A stretch of DNA of 6,189 bases from Patescibacteria group bacterium (GCA_018825335.1 JAHJEW010000002.1:1-6189); one strand, 5' to 3'; shown: positions 1 through 6,123, numbered from the stretch's first letter. Notes: generated by a model not told the origin, from the sequence alone. Numbers and translations: made by a program.

Positions 1-1163
1 AAGCCGGAGGCGGCAGTGGTGGTGGCGGGGCCGGAGCCGGAAGCACGGCGGCCGATTTAGCGGGCGGTGGCGCGGCTGCGGGTGGTGCGGCAGCCGGTGG
101 AGTCGGCGGAATGGCTGCGGGCGGGGCTGCGGCATTGGTAGGCGGCGGCGGAGCCGCCGCCGGTGGAATCAATCCAAATGTTTGTTTTGCCGATGATGCT
201 TATAAAAATGCCCTGAATCAGTTTGAAGAAAAATCTAAAGCGGATCCGAATTATAAGGACAAATCCGCTGCGCAACAGGTGAAACAGCTTGCGGGCGCGC
301 CCGGCCCGGGTGGAGTCAAAGGCGCCGCGGCAGCCGCATCTTCCGATCCCCTGCCCAAGGCTCCCGACCAGCCCGCCAATATTCCTCCGGCTCCGGCTGA
401 CAACTGGCTTGGCGACAAGCTGTGCAATCAGATTTTCTGTTTAAAGGTAAATATTATTTCGGAACCTGTAACCTCGGCTTACGGCAACAAAGACAACTGC
501 ATTGCCTGTCACGTCGAAAAAATCAATGAAGTCCTGGCTGATACGGTTTCCCACTCGCTGGCTCCCAGTAAGGCACCCGGCAACCTCGGCGAATCCGCCT
601 CCTGTAAAAAGGCGATGGGAACGGCCTTTGGCTCCATCAATATGAATCTTTACGCCATTGCCGTACCCGTTAAAACCCCAACCAATGACGACATTATTTT
701 CGGTACATCCGTTGAACAAAACTGGGAGGAGTTCTGCAACCGCGTCGATTTATTCCCTTTTGACAACTGCAAATCCCCACAGCAACAAAAAGAGGACATC
801 CTCGCCAAGCAATCCCAGGGAATGGAGACCTACACCCCGCCACCGCTCGTACAGGATATCGCAGCCAAGAAAGCCATTTCCGACGGAGCCGAAGGTTTAA
901 CCTTTTCCACCGCATCGGAGAAAATCGACGATATGGTTGCCTCTTATACGATTAAAAGCGACGAAGCTCTCAAGCAACTGGAAGCGCAGCGCCTTGCCGA
1001 CAAAAATCTTGTTCTTTTTCAGCCCCTGCAACAGGAAATGAACCGGATGAACTCATCGTTCAGCAAAATCCGTCTCATCCTGCAAAGTCTGAATGAAAAA
1101 GTTGAAGGTCTTCCCGGCAAACAGGCCTGCACCGATCTTAAGGAAAAGAAAGAATGTGAATAA
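1..1163 (+). CDS. Partial extracytoplasmic protein: Gly/Ala-rich tract, then Cys-containing domain with one CxxCH
   Basis: I do not recognise this protein. The frame is open from base 3 to the TAA at 1161-1163, so the gene starts upstream; 386 residues are visible, and the internal ATG at 111 lies within the low-complexity tract and is unlikely to be the real start. Visible residues 1-55 are almost only Gly and Ala with GxxxG-like spacing, either a flexible linker or a glycine-zipper membrane segment. Residues about 97-135 are a Pro/Ala/Gly-rich linker. The rest has ten cysteines in total, including C166-I-A-C169-H170, which fits the c-type haem motif by pattern only. Residues about 300-370 look helical and amphipathic. 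The end carries C-T-x5-K-E-C, shared with the next gene. Many cysteines plus a secreted neighbour suggest a location outside the cytoplasm. One possibility is the soluble tail of a larger membrane protein, for example of a type IV secretion-like cluster; this is speculative. Confidence 0.85.
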   Translation, partial: AGGGSGGGGAGAGSTAADLAGGGAAAGGAAAGGVGGMAAGGAAALVGGGGAAAGGINPNVCFADDAYKNALNQFEEKSKADPNYKDKSAAQQVKQLAGAPGPGGVKGAAAAASSDPLPKAPDQPANIPPAPADNWLGDKLCNQIFCLKVNIISEPVTSAYGNKDNCIACHVEKINEVLADTVSHSLAPSKAPGNLGESASCKKAMGTAFGSINMNLYAIAVPVKTPTNDDIIFGTSVEQNWEEFCNRVDLFPFDNCKSPQQQKEDILAKQSQGMETYTPPPLVQDIAAKKAISDGAEGLTFSTASEKIDDMVASYTIKSDEALKQLEAQRLADKNLVLFQPLQQEMNRMNSSFSKIRLILQSLNEKVEGLPGKQACTDLKEKKECE

Positions 1164-1170
1164 ATATTCT

Positions 1171-2178
1171 ATGAAAAAAATACTGCAAAAACTAGTTTCC
1201 ACCCTGATTATCTGCCTTGCGCTGCTGCCGGCCCATGCCGCAAACGCGCAGGGAACATCACTTTTCTGCGACGGATTTCGGGACTGGGGCACTTTTATTT
1301 CGGCCACCGCCAGCTTTGACGACTTTCTTGAGTACTGGAAAGACATTCTGGTCCGCTATAACACCAATTATTGTCTTTATTTGGACATCGATAATCTGTT
1401 AAATCGGATTACAAAAGTCCGCGCCCAGATCCGCGACGCCTTTTACACCTGCGCCGGCACCGCACAGATGACCAAAACTTATTACGAGCTTGAGGCGGAG
1501 ATATTTTTCCTTCGCAAGTACATAGACGTTGATACCGGCTCTTTTTTAGTTGTGGACGATGCAAAAGTCATTAAGGAGCTGCGCGATTATTTTGTCATCA
1601 ATAAGGGATTTTTTAGTGATGCGGAGATAACTCAGCTTTTTGACCGGTTTAAGAAACGATACGACAGCAGACTGGATTCTTATCGTGATTGTAAAGATCC
1701 CGCCTGGGGCGCGCTGGTTGAGAAATGGAATCAGTTCAAAGACGATATTGCTGGCATTTTACCTGCCATAACGAAGATGAAAGAAAGCGTTGAAAAGAGC
1801 TGGGACCGTATGGCAAAAGCTCCGTGGAGACGCGGCGGTGATTTTTTTGCCGGATTTATTGACGCGCGCATCAACTTACTGCCCGCGGAGCTTGGAATTC
1901 AGCAAATAGGAGAGGAACTAAAGAAGCTTAAACCGGAAGGTTACACCTTCCAGGAATTTCAGACGACCCAGGCTGCGGCCGAAACCAATTTCCAGTATGC
2001 CAAACAGCAGCAGGATTATCTTTCAGGGTATCAGGCTCAATTCGGTGAAGGATCGGATACTTTTACCACGGCGGTTGTTGGCAGCCTTAACGCCCTGCAG
2101 GCCACAATCAAAGGGACTTTCCCCTACCAGAATCAGGTTACGCAATGCACAAAAGCCATCAATAATAAGCAGTGCTAG
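1171..2178 (+). CDS. Secreted helical protein with signal peptide and six mature cysteines, function unknown
   Basis: I do not recognise this 335-residue protein. Residues 1-26 form a classical signal peptide: a Lys-rich start (MKKILQK), a hydrophobic core, and A-x-A sites at A21-H22-A23 and A24-N25-A26, so cleavage before Q27 is likely. There is no lipobox cysteine. The mature part is mostly predicted helix, rich in aromatic and charged residues, with cysteines at 33, 68, 94, 174, 326 and 335, an even number that would allow three disulfides. The last residue is a cysteine, inside C-T-x5-K-Q-C. The gene follows its neighbour's stop by 7 bases, so the two are probably co-transcribed. ATG 1171 was chosen because it places the signal peptide at the N terminus. 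A GTG at 1156 adds five residues and has AAGGA at 1140-1144, eleven bases upstream, so it is a real alternative. ATG 1093 would bury the signal sequence behind 26 basic residues. Confidence 0.88.
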   Translation: MKKILQKLVSTLIICLALLPAHAANAQGTSLFCDGFRDWGTFISATASFDDFLEYWKDILVRYNTNYCLYLDIDNLLNRITKVRAQIRDAFYTCAGTAQMTKTYYELEAEIFFLRKYIDVDTGSFLVVDDAKVIKELRDYFVINKGFFSDAEITQLFDRFKKRYDSRLDSYRDCKDPAWGALVEKWNQFKDDIAGILPAITKMKESVEKSWDRMAKAPWRRGGDFFAGFIDARINLLPAELGIQQIGEELKKLKPEGYTFQEFQTTQAAAETNFQYAKQQQDYLSGYQAQFGEGSDTFTTAVVGSLNALQATIKGTFPYQNQVTQCTKAINNKQC

Positions 2179-2183
2179 GTAAA

Positions 2184-2263
2184 AGTTCAAAATCCGAATT
2201 TCAAATGTCAAAGTGCATTTGGCATTTGAAATTCTTTGACATTTGACATTCGGATTTTGTACT
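2184..2263. repeat. Long near-perfect inverted repeat after the secreted-protein operon, with an alternative inner hairpin
   Basis: The arms 2184-2213 and 2234-2263 are each 30 bases and pair at 28 of 30 positions; the core 26 bases (2188-2213 with 2234-2259) have a single mismatch. The loop is 20 bases. A second, mutually exclusive hairpin pairs AATTTCAAATG (2197-2207) with CATTTGAAATT (2223-2233) perfectly over 11 bp. The segment is built from reiterated CATTTG/CAAATG and TTTGACATT words. It starts six bases after the TAG at 2178. It could end transcription of the + operon or shield the 3' end, but there is no good T-run after the stem on the + strand. On the minus strand the structure is followed by ACTTTTA. 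A mobile miniature or dispersed intergenic element is equally plausible. Confidence 0.85.
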
Positions 2264-2270
2264 CAATATA

Positions 2271-2302
2271 AATAACCCCCAATGCGACGATTAGGGATTA
2301 TT
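2271..2302 (-). terminator. Candidate stem-loop terminator of the helix-turn-helix/zinc-ribbon operon
   Basis: On the minus-strand RNA the arms 2302-2291 and 2282-2271 form a 12-bp stem that includes two G-U pairs, closing an 8-base loop. As + strand DNA two positions mismatch, so the structure is better for the minus transcript. The 3' arm ends in UUAUU and the following bases are UAUAUUGAGU, only moderately U-rich. It lies about 80 bases after the zinc-ribbon stop, facing the inverted repeat of the convergent operon. Confidence 0.4.
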
Positions 2303-2358
2303 TAAGCTTTTCTAGGGCGCGATATTAAGGTTCTTTCTGCATCCCTCCGGGACACATA

Positions 2359-2394
2359 GTGCATTTTGTATGCACGGTGCAATTATCTTTGCAC
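2359..2394. repeat. Two adjacent small hairpins built on GTGCA words
   Basis: GTGCAT (2359-2364) and ATGCAC (2370-2375) form a 6-bp stem with a 5-base loop. Immediately after it, GTGCAA (2377-2382) and TTGCAC (2389-2394) form a second 6-bp stem with a 6-base loop. The second one spans the stop codon of the zinc-ribbon gene (2383-2385). They could stabilise the transcript end or be a protein-binding site; no U-run follows, so they are poor intrinsic terminators. Confidence 0.4.
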
Positions 2395-2562
2395 GTATGA
2401 GAGAATCGTTCCTTTCACTTTTTCTCTCCACTCTATTTTTTCCGGCTTGCTTGCGGTGCCGGTGAGCATTTCTATACTTTCTGTATTATTAATTTTGCAA
2501 TATGGGCACTGTTTCTGTTTGGTCGATACGGAGATCCCGCATCCGAGGCAATTAAATACCAT
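2383..2562 (-). CDS. Small four-cysteine zinc-ribbon protein, 59 residues
   Basis: This short gene reads from ATG at 2562-2560 to TAA at 2385-2383. The N-terminal half holds two knuckles, C5-L-G-C8-G and C19-P-Y-C22-K, the spacing of a rubredoxin/zinc-ribbon fold that binds one zinc ion. The C-terminal half is a charged segment around E41-K42-I43-E44-W45-R46, probably helical. No signal peptide or membrane segment is seen, so it should be cytoplasmic. Its start overlaps the end of the helix-turn-helix gene by 11 bases in another frame, which points to one transcript and translational coupling; no convincing ribosome site stands in front. The role is unknown: small zinc ribbons often contact nucleic acid or act as partners of other proteins, and here the obvious candidate partner is the upstream DNA-binding protein. 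The cysteine pattern plus the overlap make a chance reading frame unlikely. Confidence 0.75.
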   Translation of the reverse strand: MVFNCLGCGISVSTKQKQCPYCKINNTESIEMLTGTASKPEKIEWREKVKGTILSYVQR

Positions 2563-2866
2563 TTTGCTTATCTTTTAACTCTAGTACGTAGTGGTCCGGT
2601 TTTAGCTTCTCCTCATGCGGAGGTTCGGCTTGCTTGTTTTTTGGTGTCTTTTGATCTTTTGGAGTTTTTTCCCGCTGCTTTTCGGCCTGCTTTTGACTTT
2701 TCTCCACCTGATTGTCCAGAAACTCATCTACATCGCTTCGCCTTATGCGGTAAACTCTCCCAAGTTTACTTGCCTTCAGCTTGCCCTGCTTGATGAATTT
2801 CAGAACTGTGAATGGGTGTACCTGCAAAATCTTTGCAACCTGATCCGCAGTCAGAATTTCTTCCAT
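2552..2866 (-). CDS. Excisionase/MerR-like helix-turn-helix DNA-binding protein
   Basis: A 104-residue protein. Residues 3-50 match the small winged helix-turn-helix of the excisionase-type (HTH_17, MerR-like) family: LTADQVAKILQV, then HPFTVLKFIKQGKL as recognition helix, a short wing around K34-L35-G36-R37-V38-Y39-R40-I41, and the usual closing SDVDEFL. Residues 51-88 are a low-complexity K/Q/E/P-rich tail, and a short conserved-looking end (LKPDHYVLELKDKQNGI) follows. Family members bind DNA as excision factors, as regulators, or within plasmid and phage control modules; no integrase is visible here, so an excision role is not supported. It is the first gene of a two-gene operon with the zinc ribbon. 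It has no clear Shine-Dalgarno site before ATG 2866-2864. The dyad across its own promoter suggests autoregulation, which is inference. Confidence 0.9.
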   Translation of the reverse strand: MEEILTADQVAKILQVHPFTVLKFIKQGKLKASKLGRVYRIRRSDVDEFLDNQVEKSQKQAEKQREKTPKDQKTPKNKQAEPPHEEKLKPDHYVLELKDKQNGI

Positions 2867-2873
2867 TTGTTAC

Positions 2874-2916
2874 AATTTAATTAAGTGTAATCTCTCCCAC
2901 CACACTTAACTAAATT
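2874..2916. promoter_or_regulatory. 15-bp dyad across the helix-turn-helix gene promoter and leader (operator or leader hairpin)
   Basis: AATTTAATTAAGTGT (2874-2888) is matched at 14 of 15 positions by the reverse complement of 2902-2916, with a perfect TTAAGTGT/ACACTTAA core and a 13-base spacer. The outer arm touches the -10 box at 2914-2919. As DNA it is a good operator for a dimer of the downstream gene's product. In minus-strand RNA the single mismatch becomes a G-U pair, giving a 15-bp stem with GGGAGAGA in the loop, so RNA-level control is also possible if transcription starts farther upstream. Confidence 0.6.
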
Positions 2917-2942
2917 TTACCATTTTTTCAAGAATCTAACAA
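2914..2942 (-). promoter_or_regulatory. Sigma70-type promoter for the helix-turn-helix/zinc-ribbon operon
   Basis: On the minus strand TTGTTA (2942-2937) and TAAAAT (2919-2914) are 17 bases apart. The -10 box matches the consensus at five of six positions and the -35 box at four of six. Transcription would start near 2907, about 40 bases before the ATG. The surroundings are very AT-rich, so chance matches are expected and the call is moderate. Confidence 0.5.
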
Positions 2943-2973
2943 TGTTCTATATCAATCTTTCTTATTCGTGTAA

Positions 2974-3002
2974 CTTTTATCATGTTTAAAATCATTTTGC
3001 AA
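2974..3002 (-). promoter_or_regulatory. Second, upstream candidate promoter for the same operon
   Basis: On the minus strand TTGCAA (3002-2997) and TAAAAG (2979-2974) are 17 bases apart. A start near 2967 would give a leader of about 100 bases that contains the whole 2874-2916 stem. It directly abuts the left block of 10-bp repeats, which could act as an UP-like or regulator-binding element. Confidence 0.3.
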
Positions 3003-3040
3003 ATCTTTTTTAAACTTTATTAAATTCTATTAAACATTTT
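3001..3040. repeat. 10-bp-periodic AT-rich repeat, block 1
   Basis: Units of ten bases follow each other: TAAACTTTAT (3011-3020), TAAATTCTAT (3021-3030), TAAACATTTT (3031-3040), preceded by the degenerate unit 3001-3010. The shared word is TAAAYTYTAT. The period equals one helical turn, so any protein binding each unit would sit on one face of the DNA, and intrinsic bending is likely. Confidence 0.75.
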
Positions 3041-3047
3041 ATCAACA
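3039..3047 (+). promoter_or_regulatory. DnaA-box-like site
   Basis: TTATCAACA differs at one position from the consensus DnaA box TTATCCACA. It joins the end of repeat block 1 in an AT-rich stretch. No second box of equal quality was seen in the spacer, and neither dnaA nor dnaN is in the window, so an origin is not established. Confidence 0.25.
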
Positions 3048-3080
3048 GGTTTTGAACAAGTTTCAGACATTGCCCTTTTC

Positions 3081-3140
3081 CTTCTTTTATTGCTCTTTAT
3101 TTTATTTTATTAAATTCTATTAAACTTTATTAAACTTTTC
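3081..3140. repeat. 10-bp-periodic AT-rich repeat, block 2
   Basis: Six successive ten-base units run from 3081 to 3140; five of them end in TTTAT or TCTAT. The best ones are TAAATTCTAT (3111-3120), TAAACTTTAT (3121-3130) and TAAACTTTTC (3131-3140). The 19-base word TTATTAAATTCTATTAAAC occurs in both this block and block 1. The two blocks are in register, separated by a unit-free stretch of 40 bases. The block has frequent stops in all frames and is not coding. Confidence 0.75.
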
Positions 3141-3148
3141 ATATGAAA
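3137..3148. promoter_or_regulatory. Perfect 12-bp palindrome TTTCATATGAAA
   Basis: The palindrome closes the right side of repeat block 2, about 54 bases beyond the uvrA stop. It is short and AT-rich, so it may be a regulator site or chance. No convincing intrinsic terminator for uvrA is visible between 3149 and 3201. Confidence 0.25.
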
Positions 3149-3201
3149 GAAACACCTCTCAATGGTATTGATAGGTATTTCCGAATAGCTTTACCGCCTG
3201 A

Positions 3202-6093
3202 TTATAGGTGGCAATTTTTCTTAAGCCATTTGCCGGTGTAGGAACCGCTTACTCCGGCAACCTCCTCCGGTGTGCCGATAGCGATTATCTGACCGCCTTT
3301 TTCTCCGCCATCGGGTCCCAGATCTATAATATGGTCTACCGACTTGATTACGTCCAGGTTGTGTTCGATGGTCAGTACGGTGTTACCTTTGTCCACCAGT
3401 CGCTGAAGTACGTCGAGCAGTTTCTTTACATCGTCAAAGTGCAGGCCCGTGGTGGGTTCATCCAATATATATAGTGTTTTACCGGTGGAACGGCGCGAAA
3501 GCTCCGTTGCCAGCTTTATTCTCTGGGCTTCCCCTCCGGAAAGAGTTGTGGCGGACTGCCCCAGGTGAATATAGGAAAGGCCCACTTCGTGAAGAGTCGT
3601 CAGTTTTGTCTTAATATTTGGAATCGCGTCGAAGAATGTGAGGGCTTCGGCAACTGTCATATCCAGGACATCGGCTATGTTTTTGCCTCTGTACATGATT
3701 TCCAGGGCTTCCGCATTGTATCTTTTACCCTTGCAGATCTCGCAAGGGACGTAAATATCGGGTAAAAAGTGCATTTCTATCTTTTTAATACCATCTCCGG
3801 CACATGCTTCGCAGCGTCCCCCTTTTACGTTAAAACTGAAGCGCCCGGATCTGTAGCCCCGCATCTTTGCCTCCGATGTGCCTGAAAAAAGGTCTCTAAT
3901 ATCAGTAAATACACCCGTATATGTGGCGGGATTGGATCTTGGCGTACGGCCTATCGGTGACTGGTCGATATTGATGATTTTATCCAGGTGCTCTATTCCA
4001 TCCACTCTTTCGTGCCTGCCAACCTGGTGTTTGGCGCCGTTTAAGGTTTTTTCGACCTGTTTTACCAGAATGTCGTTAATCAATGTCGATTTACCGGAAC
4101 CGCTTACGCCCGCGATCCCCACAAAAATTCCCAATGGGATTTCGACGTCGATGTTTTTTAAATTGTGCTCCTGCGCATTAATAATCTTGAGGAAATTGCC
4201 GTTGCCTTTGCGACGTTTTTTTGGAACCGGAATTTCCTCTTTACCGCTTAAATAGCACCCCGTAACCGAATTTGGGTTTTTCATCACTTCTTCGGGTGTT
4301 CCGGCCGCCACAACACGACCCCCCTCATTGCCGGCTCCCGGGCCGATGTCCAGAATGTGGTCGGAGGAAAGCATTGTATCGATATCGTGTTCCACGACAA
4401 TAACGGTGTTCCCCAGGTCTCTCAGGTGCAAAAGCGTTTTAATGAGTTTTGCGTTATCGTTTTGGTGCAATCCGATTGAAGGTTCATCCAGAACGTAAAT
4501 AACGCCCGAAAGGCGCGATCCTATCTGCGTTGCCAGACGGATGCGCTGCGCCTCTCCGCCGGACAGTGTGTTCGCGGCTCTATCAAGCGTTAAATAAGAA
4601 AGCCCAACATCTTCCAGAAATTGCAGCCTGTTTAATATTTCTTTTAAAATAGGCCGCGCGATCTGATCTTCCATTGGGGAAAGTTTCATTTTCTGAAAAA
4701 ATCCCGTTGCCCTTCTTACGGATAATCTTGTCAGATCGATTATTGATTTATTAACAATGGTAACCGCAAGGATTTCCGGGCGGAGCCTGTTGCCGTTACA
4801 GGATTTACACTGCAGAACCTGCATGTATTTTTCTATCTTTTTGCGGATGTAGTCGGAGTCCGTTTCCATGTAGCGGCGCTCCAGATTTGGAATAACTCCC
4901 TCAAAAGACATGGAATATTCCCCCCTGAAAACGCTGTTTTGCTTTTTGGCCACTTTTACTCCGTATTTTTTCTCGCCGGTTCCGTACAGGACCAGCTGTA
5001 AATCTTCCGGTTTCAGGTTTTTTATGGGCGCGTTCATGGAAAAACCGTGTTTTTTGGCAACCGTTTCAAGTAACCGGTTATACCATGTCAGATGGGATGT
5101 GGTGGCGGACCATGGCATTATGGCGCCTTCGGCCAGTGTGAGGTTTTTGTTTGGGATGATCATTTCGGGGTCGATCACAAGTTTCGTGCCAAGTCCGTGG
5201 CATTCGGGGCAGGCTCCGTGCGGATTGTTGAACGAAAAGCTGCGCGGTGATATTTCGGCAATGCTTGCGGAGCAGATTGTGCAGGCGAAATGTTCGCTGA
5301 AAACTTCTTCTTTTCCGGTATCGTTATCCAGAATGGAAATTAGTCCTTCTCCGTATTTTAAAGCCGTTTCAATGGAGTCGGCCAGCCTGGTCCGGTCGGG
5401 ATTGGGCATTTCTATTTCTTCGCCGGAAGAAAGTTTCTGAATGTTTTTCCTGAAATTCTTTATTAAAAGACGATCGACAACAATATCTATTGAGTGCTTT
5501 TTATTTTCGTCCAGCGGCGGTACGTCCAGAACGCTTATTACCTCGCCGTCCACGCGCACGCGGACGAAGCCGTCCTTTTTAATCTTGTCGAAAACTTTGG
5601 TGTGCGTGCCTTTGCGATCGCGCACAAGCGGGGCCAGTAGCAGTATTTTCTTTCCTTCCGGCATTTCCGCAATAATATCCACTATCTGGCTTGGCGTCTG
5701 ACGGTGGATGGGTTGTCTGCAATTCGGGCAGTGAGGATGGCCGACTTTTGCGAATAAAAGCCTTAAATAATCATAAATTTCCGTTACCGTTCCTACTGTT
5801 GAGCGCGGATTTCGGCCGGCTGTTTTTTGGTCGATGGAGATTGCGGGAGAGAGCCCTTCAATGGCTTCCACGTCAGGCTTTTCCATTAACTGAAGGAACT
5901 GGCGCGCGTAGGTTGAAAGGCTTTCCACGTAACGTCTTTGCCCCTCCGCGTAGATTGTATCGAATGCCAATGATGACTTACCGGAGCCCGAAAGACCCGT
6001 AATTACGGTTAATTTATTTTTGGGAATCTCAACGTCAACATTCTTGAGATTGTGAATTTTCGCCCCCTTTATAATGATTTTATCCAGCGACAT
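3202..6093 (-). CDS. uvrA: UvrA, excinuclease ABC subunit A
   Basis: This is the damage-recognition ATPase of nucleotide excision repair. As a dimer it scans DNA, finds bulky lesions and loads UvrB, after which UvrC cuts. The 963 residues are full length for the family. It has two ABC ATPase halves: Walker A GLSGSGKS at 33-40, signature LSGGEAQRIRLA at 510-521 and Walker B VLDEP at 534-538; then Walker A GVSGSGKS at 662-669, signature LSGGEAQRIKLA at 851-862 and Walker B ILDEP at 876-880. The insertion typical of UvrA carries a zinc finger C271/C274/C295/C298; the second half carries C761/C764/C784/C787, followed by KGKRYN. Further CxxC pairs lie at 122/125 and 429/432. Nothing is truncated or mutated in the motifs I can see. 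The start MSLDKIIIKGAKIHNLKNV is typical, although no Shine-Dalgarno site precedes it. It appears to be transcribed alone, as no gene abuts it here. Confidence 0.98.
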   Translation of the reverse strand: MSLDKIIIKGAKIHNLKNVDVEIPKNKLTVITGLSGSGKSSLAFDTIYAEGQRRYVESLSTYARQFLQLMEKPDVEAIEGLSPAISIDQKTAGRNPRSTVGTVTEIYDYLRLLFAKVGHPHCPNCRQPIHRQTPSQIVDIIAEMPEGKKILLLAPLVRDRKGTHTKVFDKIKKDGFVRVRVDGEVISVLDVPPLDENKKHSIDIVVDRLLIKNFRKNIQKLSSGEEIEMPNPDRTRLADSIETALKYGEGLISILDNDTGKEEVFSEHFACTICSASIAEISPRSFSFNNPHGACPECHGLGTKLVIDPEMIIPNKNLTLAEGAIMPWSATTSHLTWYNRLLETVAKKHGFSMNAPIKNLKPEDLQLVLYGTGEKKYGVKVAKKQNSVFRGEYSMSFEGVIPNLERRYMETDSDYIRKKIEKYMQVLQCKSCNGNRLRPEILAVTIVNKSIIDLTRLSVRRATGFFQKMKLSPMEDQIARPILKEILNRLQFLEDVGLSYLTLDRAANTLSGGEAQRIRLATQIGSRLSGVIYVLDEPSIGLHQNDNAKLIKTLLHLRDLGNTVIVVEHDIDTMLSSDHILDIGPGAGNEGGRVVAAGTPEEVMKNPNSVTGCYLSGKEEIPVPKKRRKGNGNFLKIINAQEHNLKNIDVEIPLGIFVGIAGVSGSGKSTLINDILVKQVEKTLNGAKHQVGRHERVDGIEHLDKIINIDQSPIGRTPRSNPATYTGVFTDIRDLFSGTSEAKMRGYRSGRFSFNVKGGRCEACAGDGIKKIEMHFLPDIYVPCEICKGKRYNAEALEIMYRGKNIADVLDMTVAEALTFFDAIPNIKTKLTTLHEVGLSYIHLGQSATTLSGGEAQRIKLATELSRRSTGKTLYILDEPTTGLHFDDVKKLLDVLQRLVDKGNTVLTIEHNLDVIKSVDHIIDLGPDGGEKGGQIIAIGTPEEVAGVSGSYTGKWLKKNCHL

Positions 6094-6123
6094 GCGAAAT
6101 AAATAGCTTTAATTTAAAAAATA

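Noticed and set aside
498..512. Annotation of the first gene as a cytochrome c
   Set aside because: A single CxxCH in a ten-cysteine protein is not enough without other cytochrome features.
1093..1170. N-terminal extension of the second secreted protein from ATG 1093
   Set aside because: It would overlap the upstream gene by 71 bases and put 26 mostly basic residues before a textbook signal peptide. ATG 1171, or GTG 1156, fits better.
2302..2364. 20-residue minus-strand frame after the zinc-ribbon gene
   Set aside because: No ribosome site, no domain, and it sits within hairpins and a possible palindromic repeat.
2366..2578. 70-codon + strand frame over the zinc-ribbon gene
   Set aside because: It lies antisense to a four-Cys frame that is coupled to its neighbour, and it shows no recognisable domain or promoter.
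2552..2866. Phage or integrative element boundary based on the excisionase-like domain
   Set aside because: No integrase, attachment-site duplication or tRNA is visible, and this domain is widespread in ordinary regulators.
2615..2884. 89-codon hydrophobic + strand frame over the helix-turn-helix gene
   Set aside because: Its hydrophobic residues are the antisense image of the Lys/Gln/Glu-rich tail, and the opposite strand has a clear family match.
3020..3070. 16-residue minus-strand frame with a good AAGGAAAAGGG ribosome site
   Set aside because: Most of its codons fall in the repeat block and there is no sign of conservation. It could be a leader peptide, but one sequence cannot support that.
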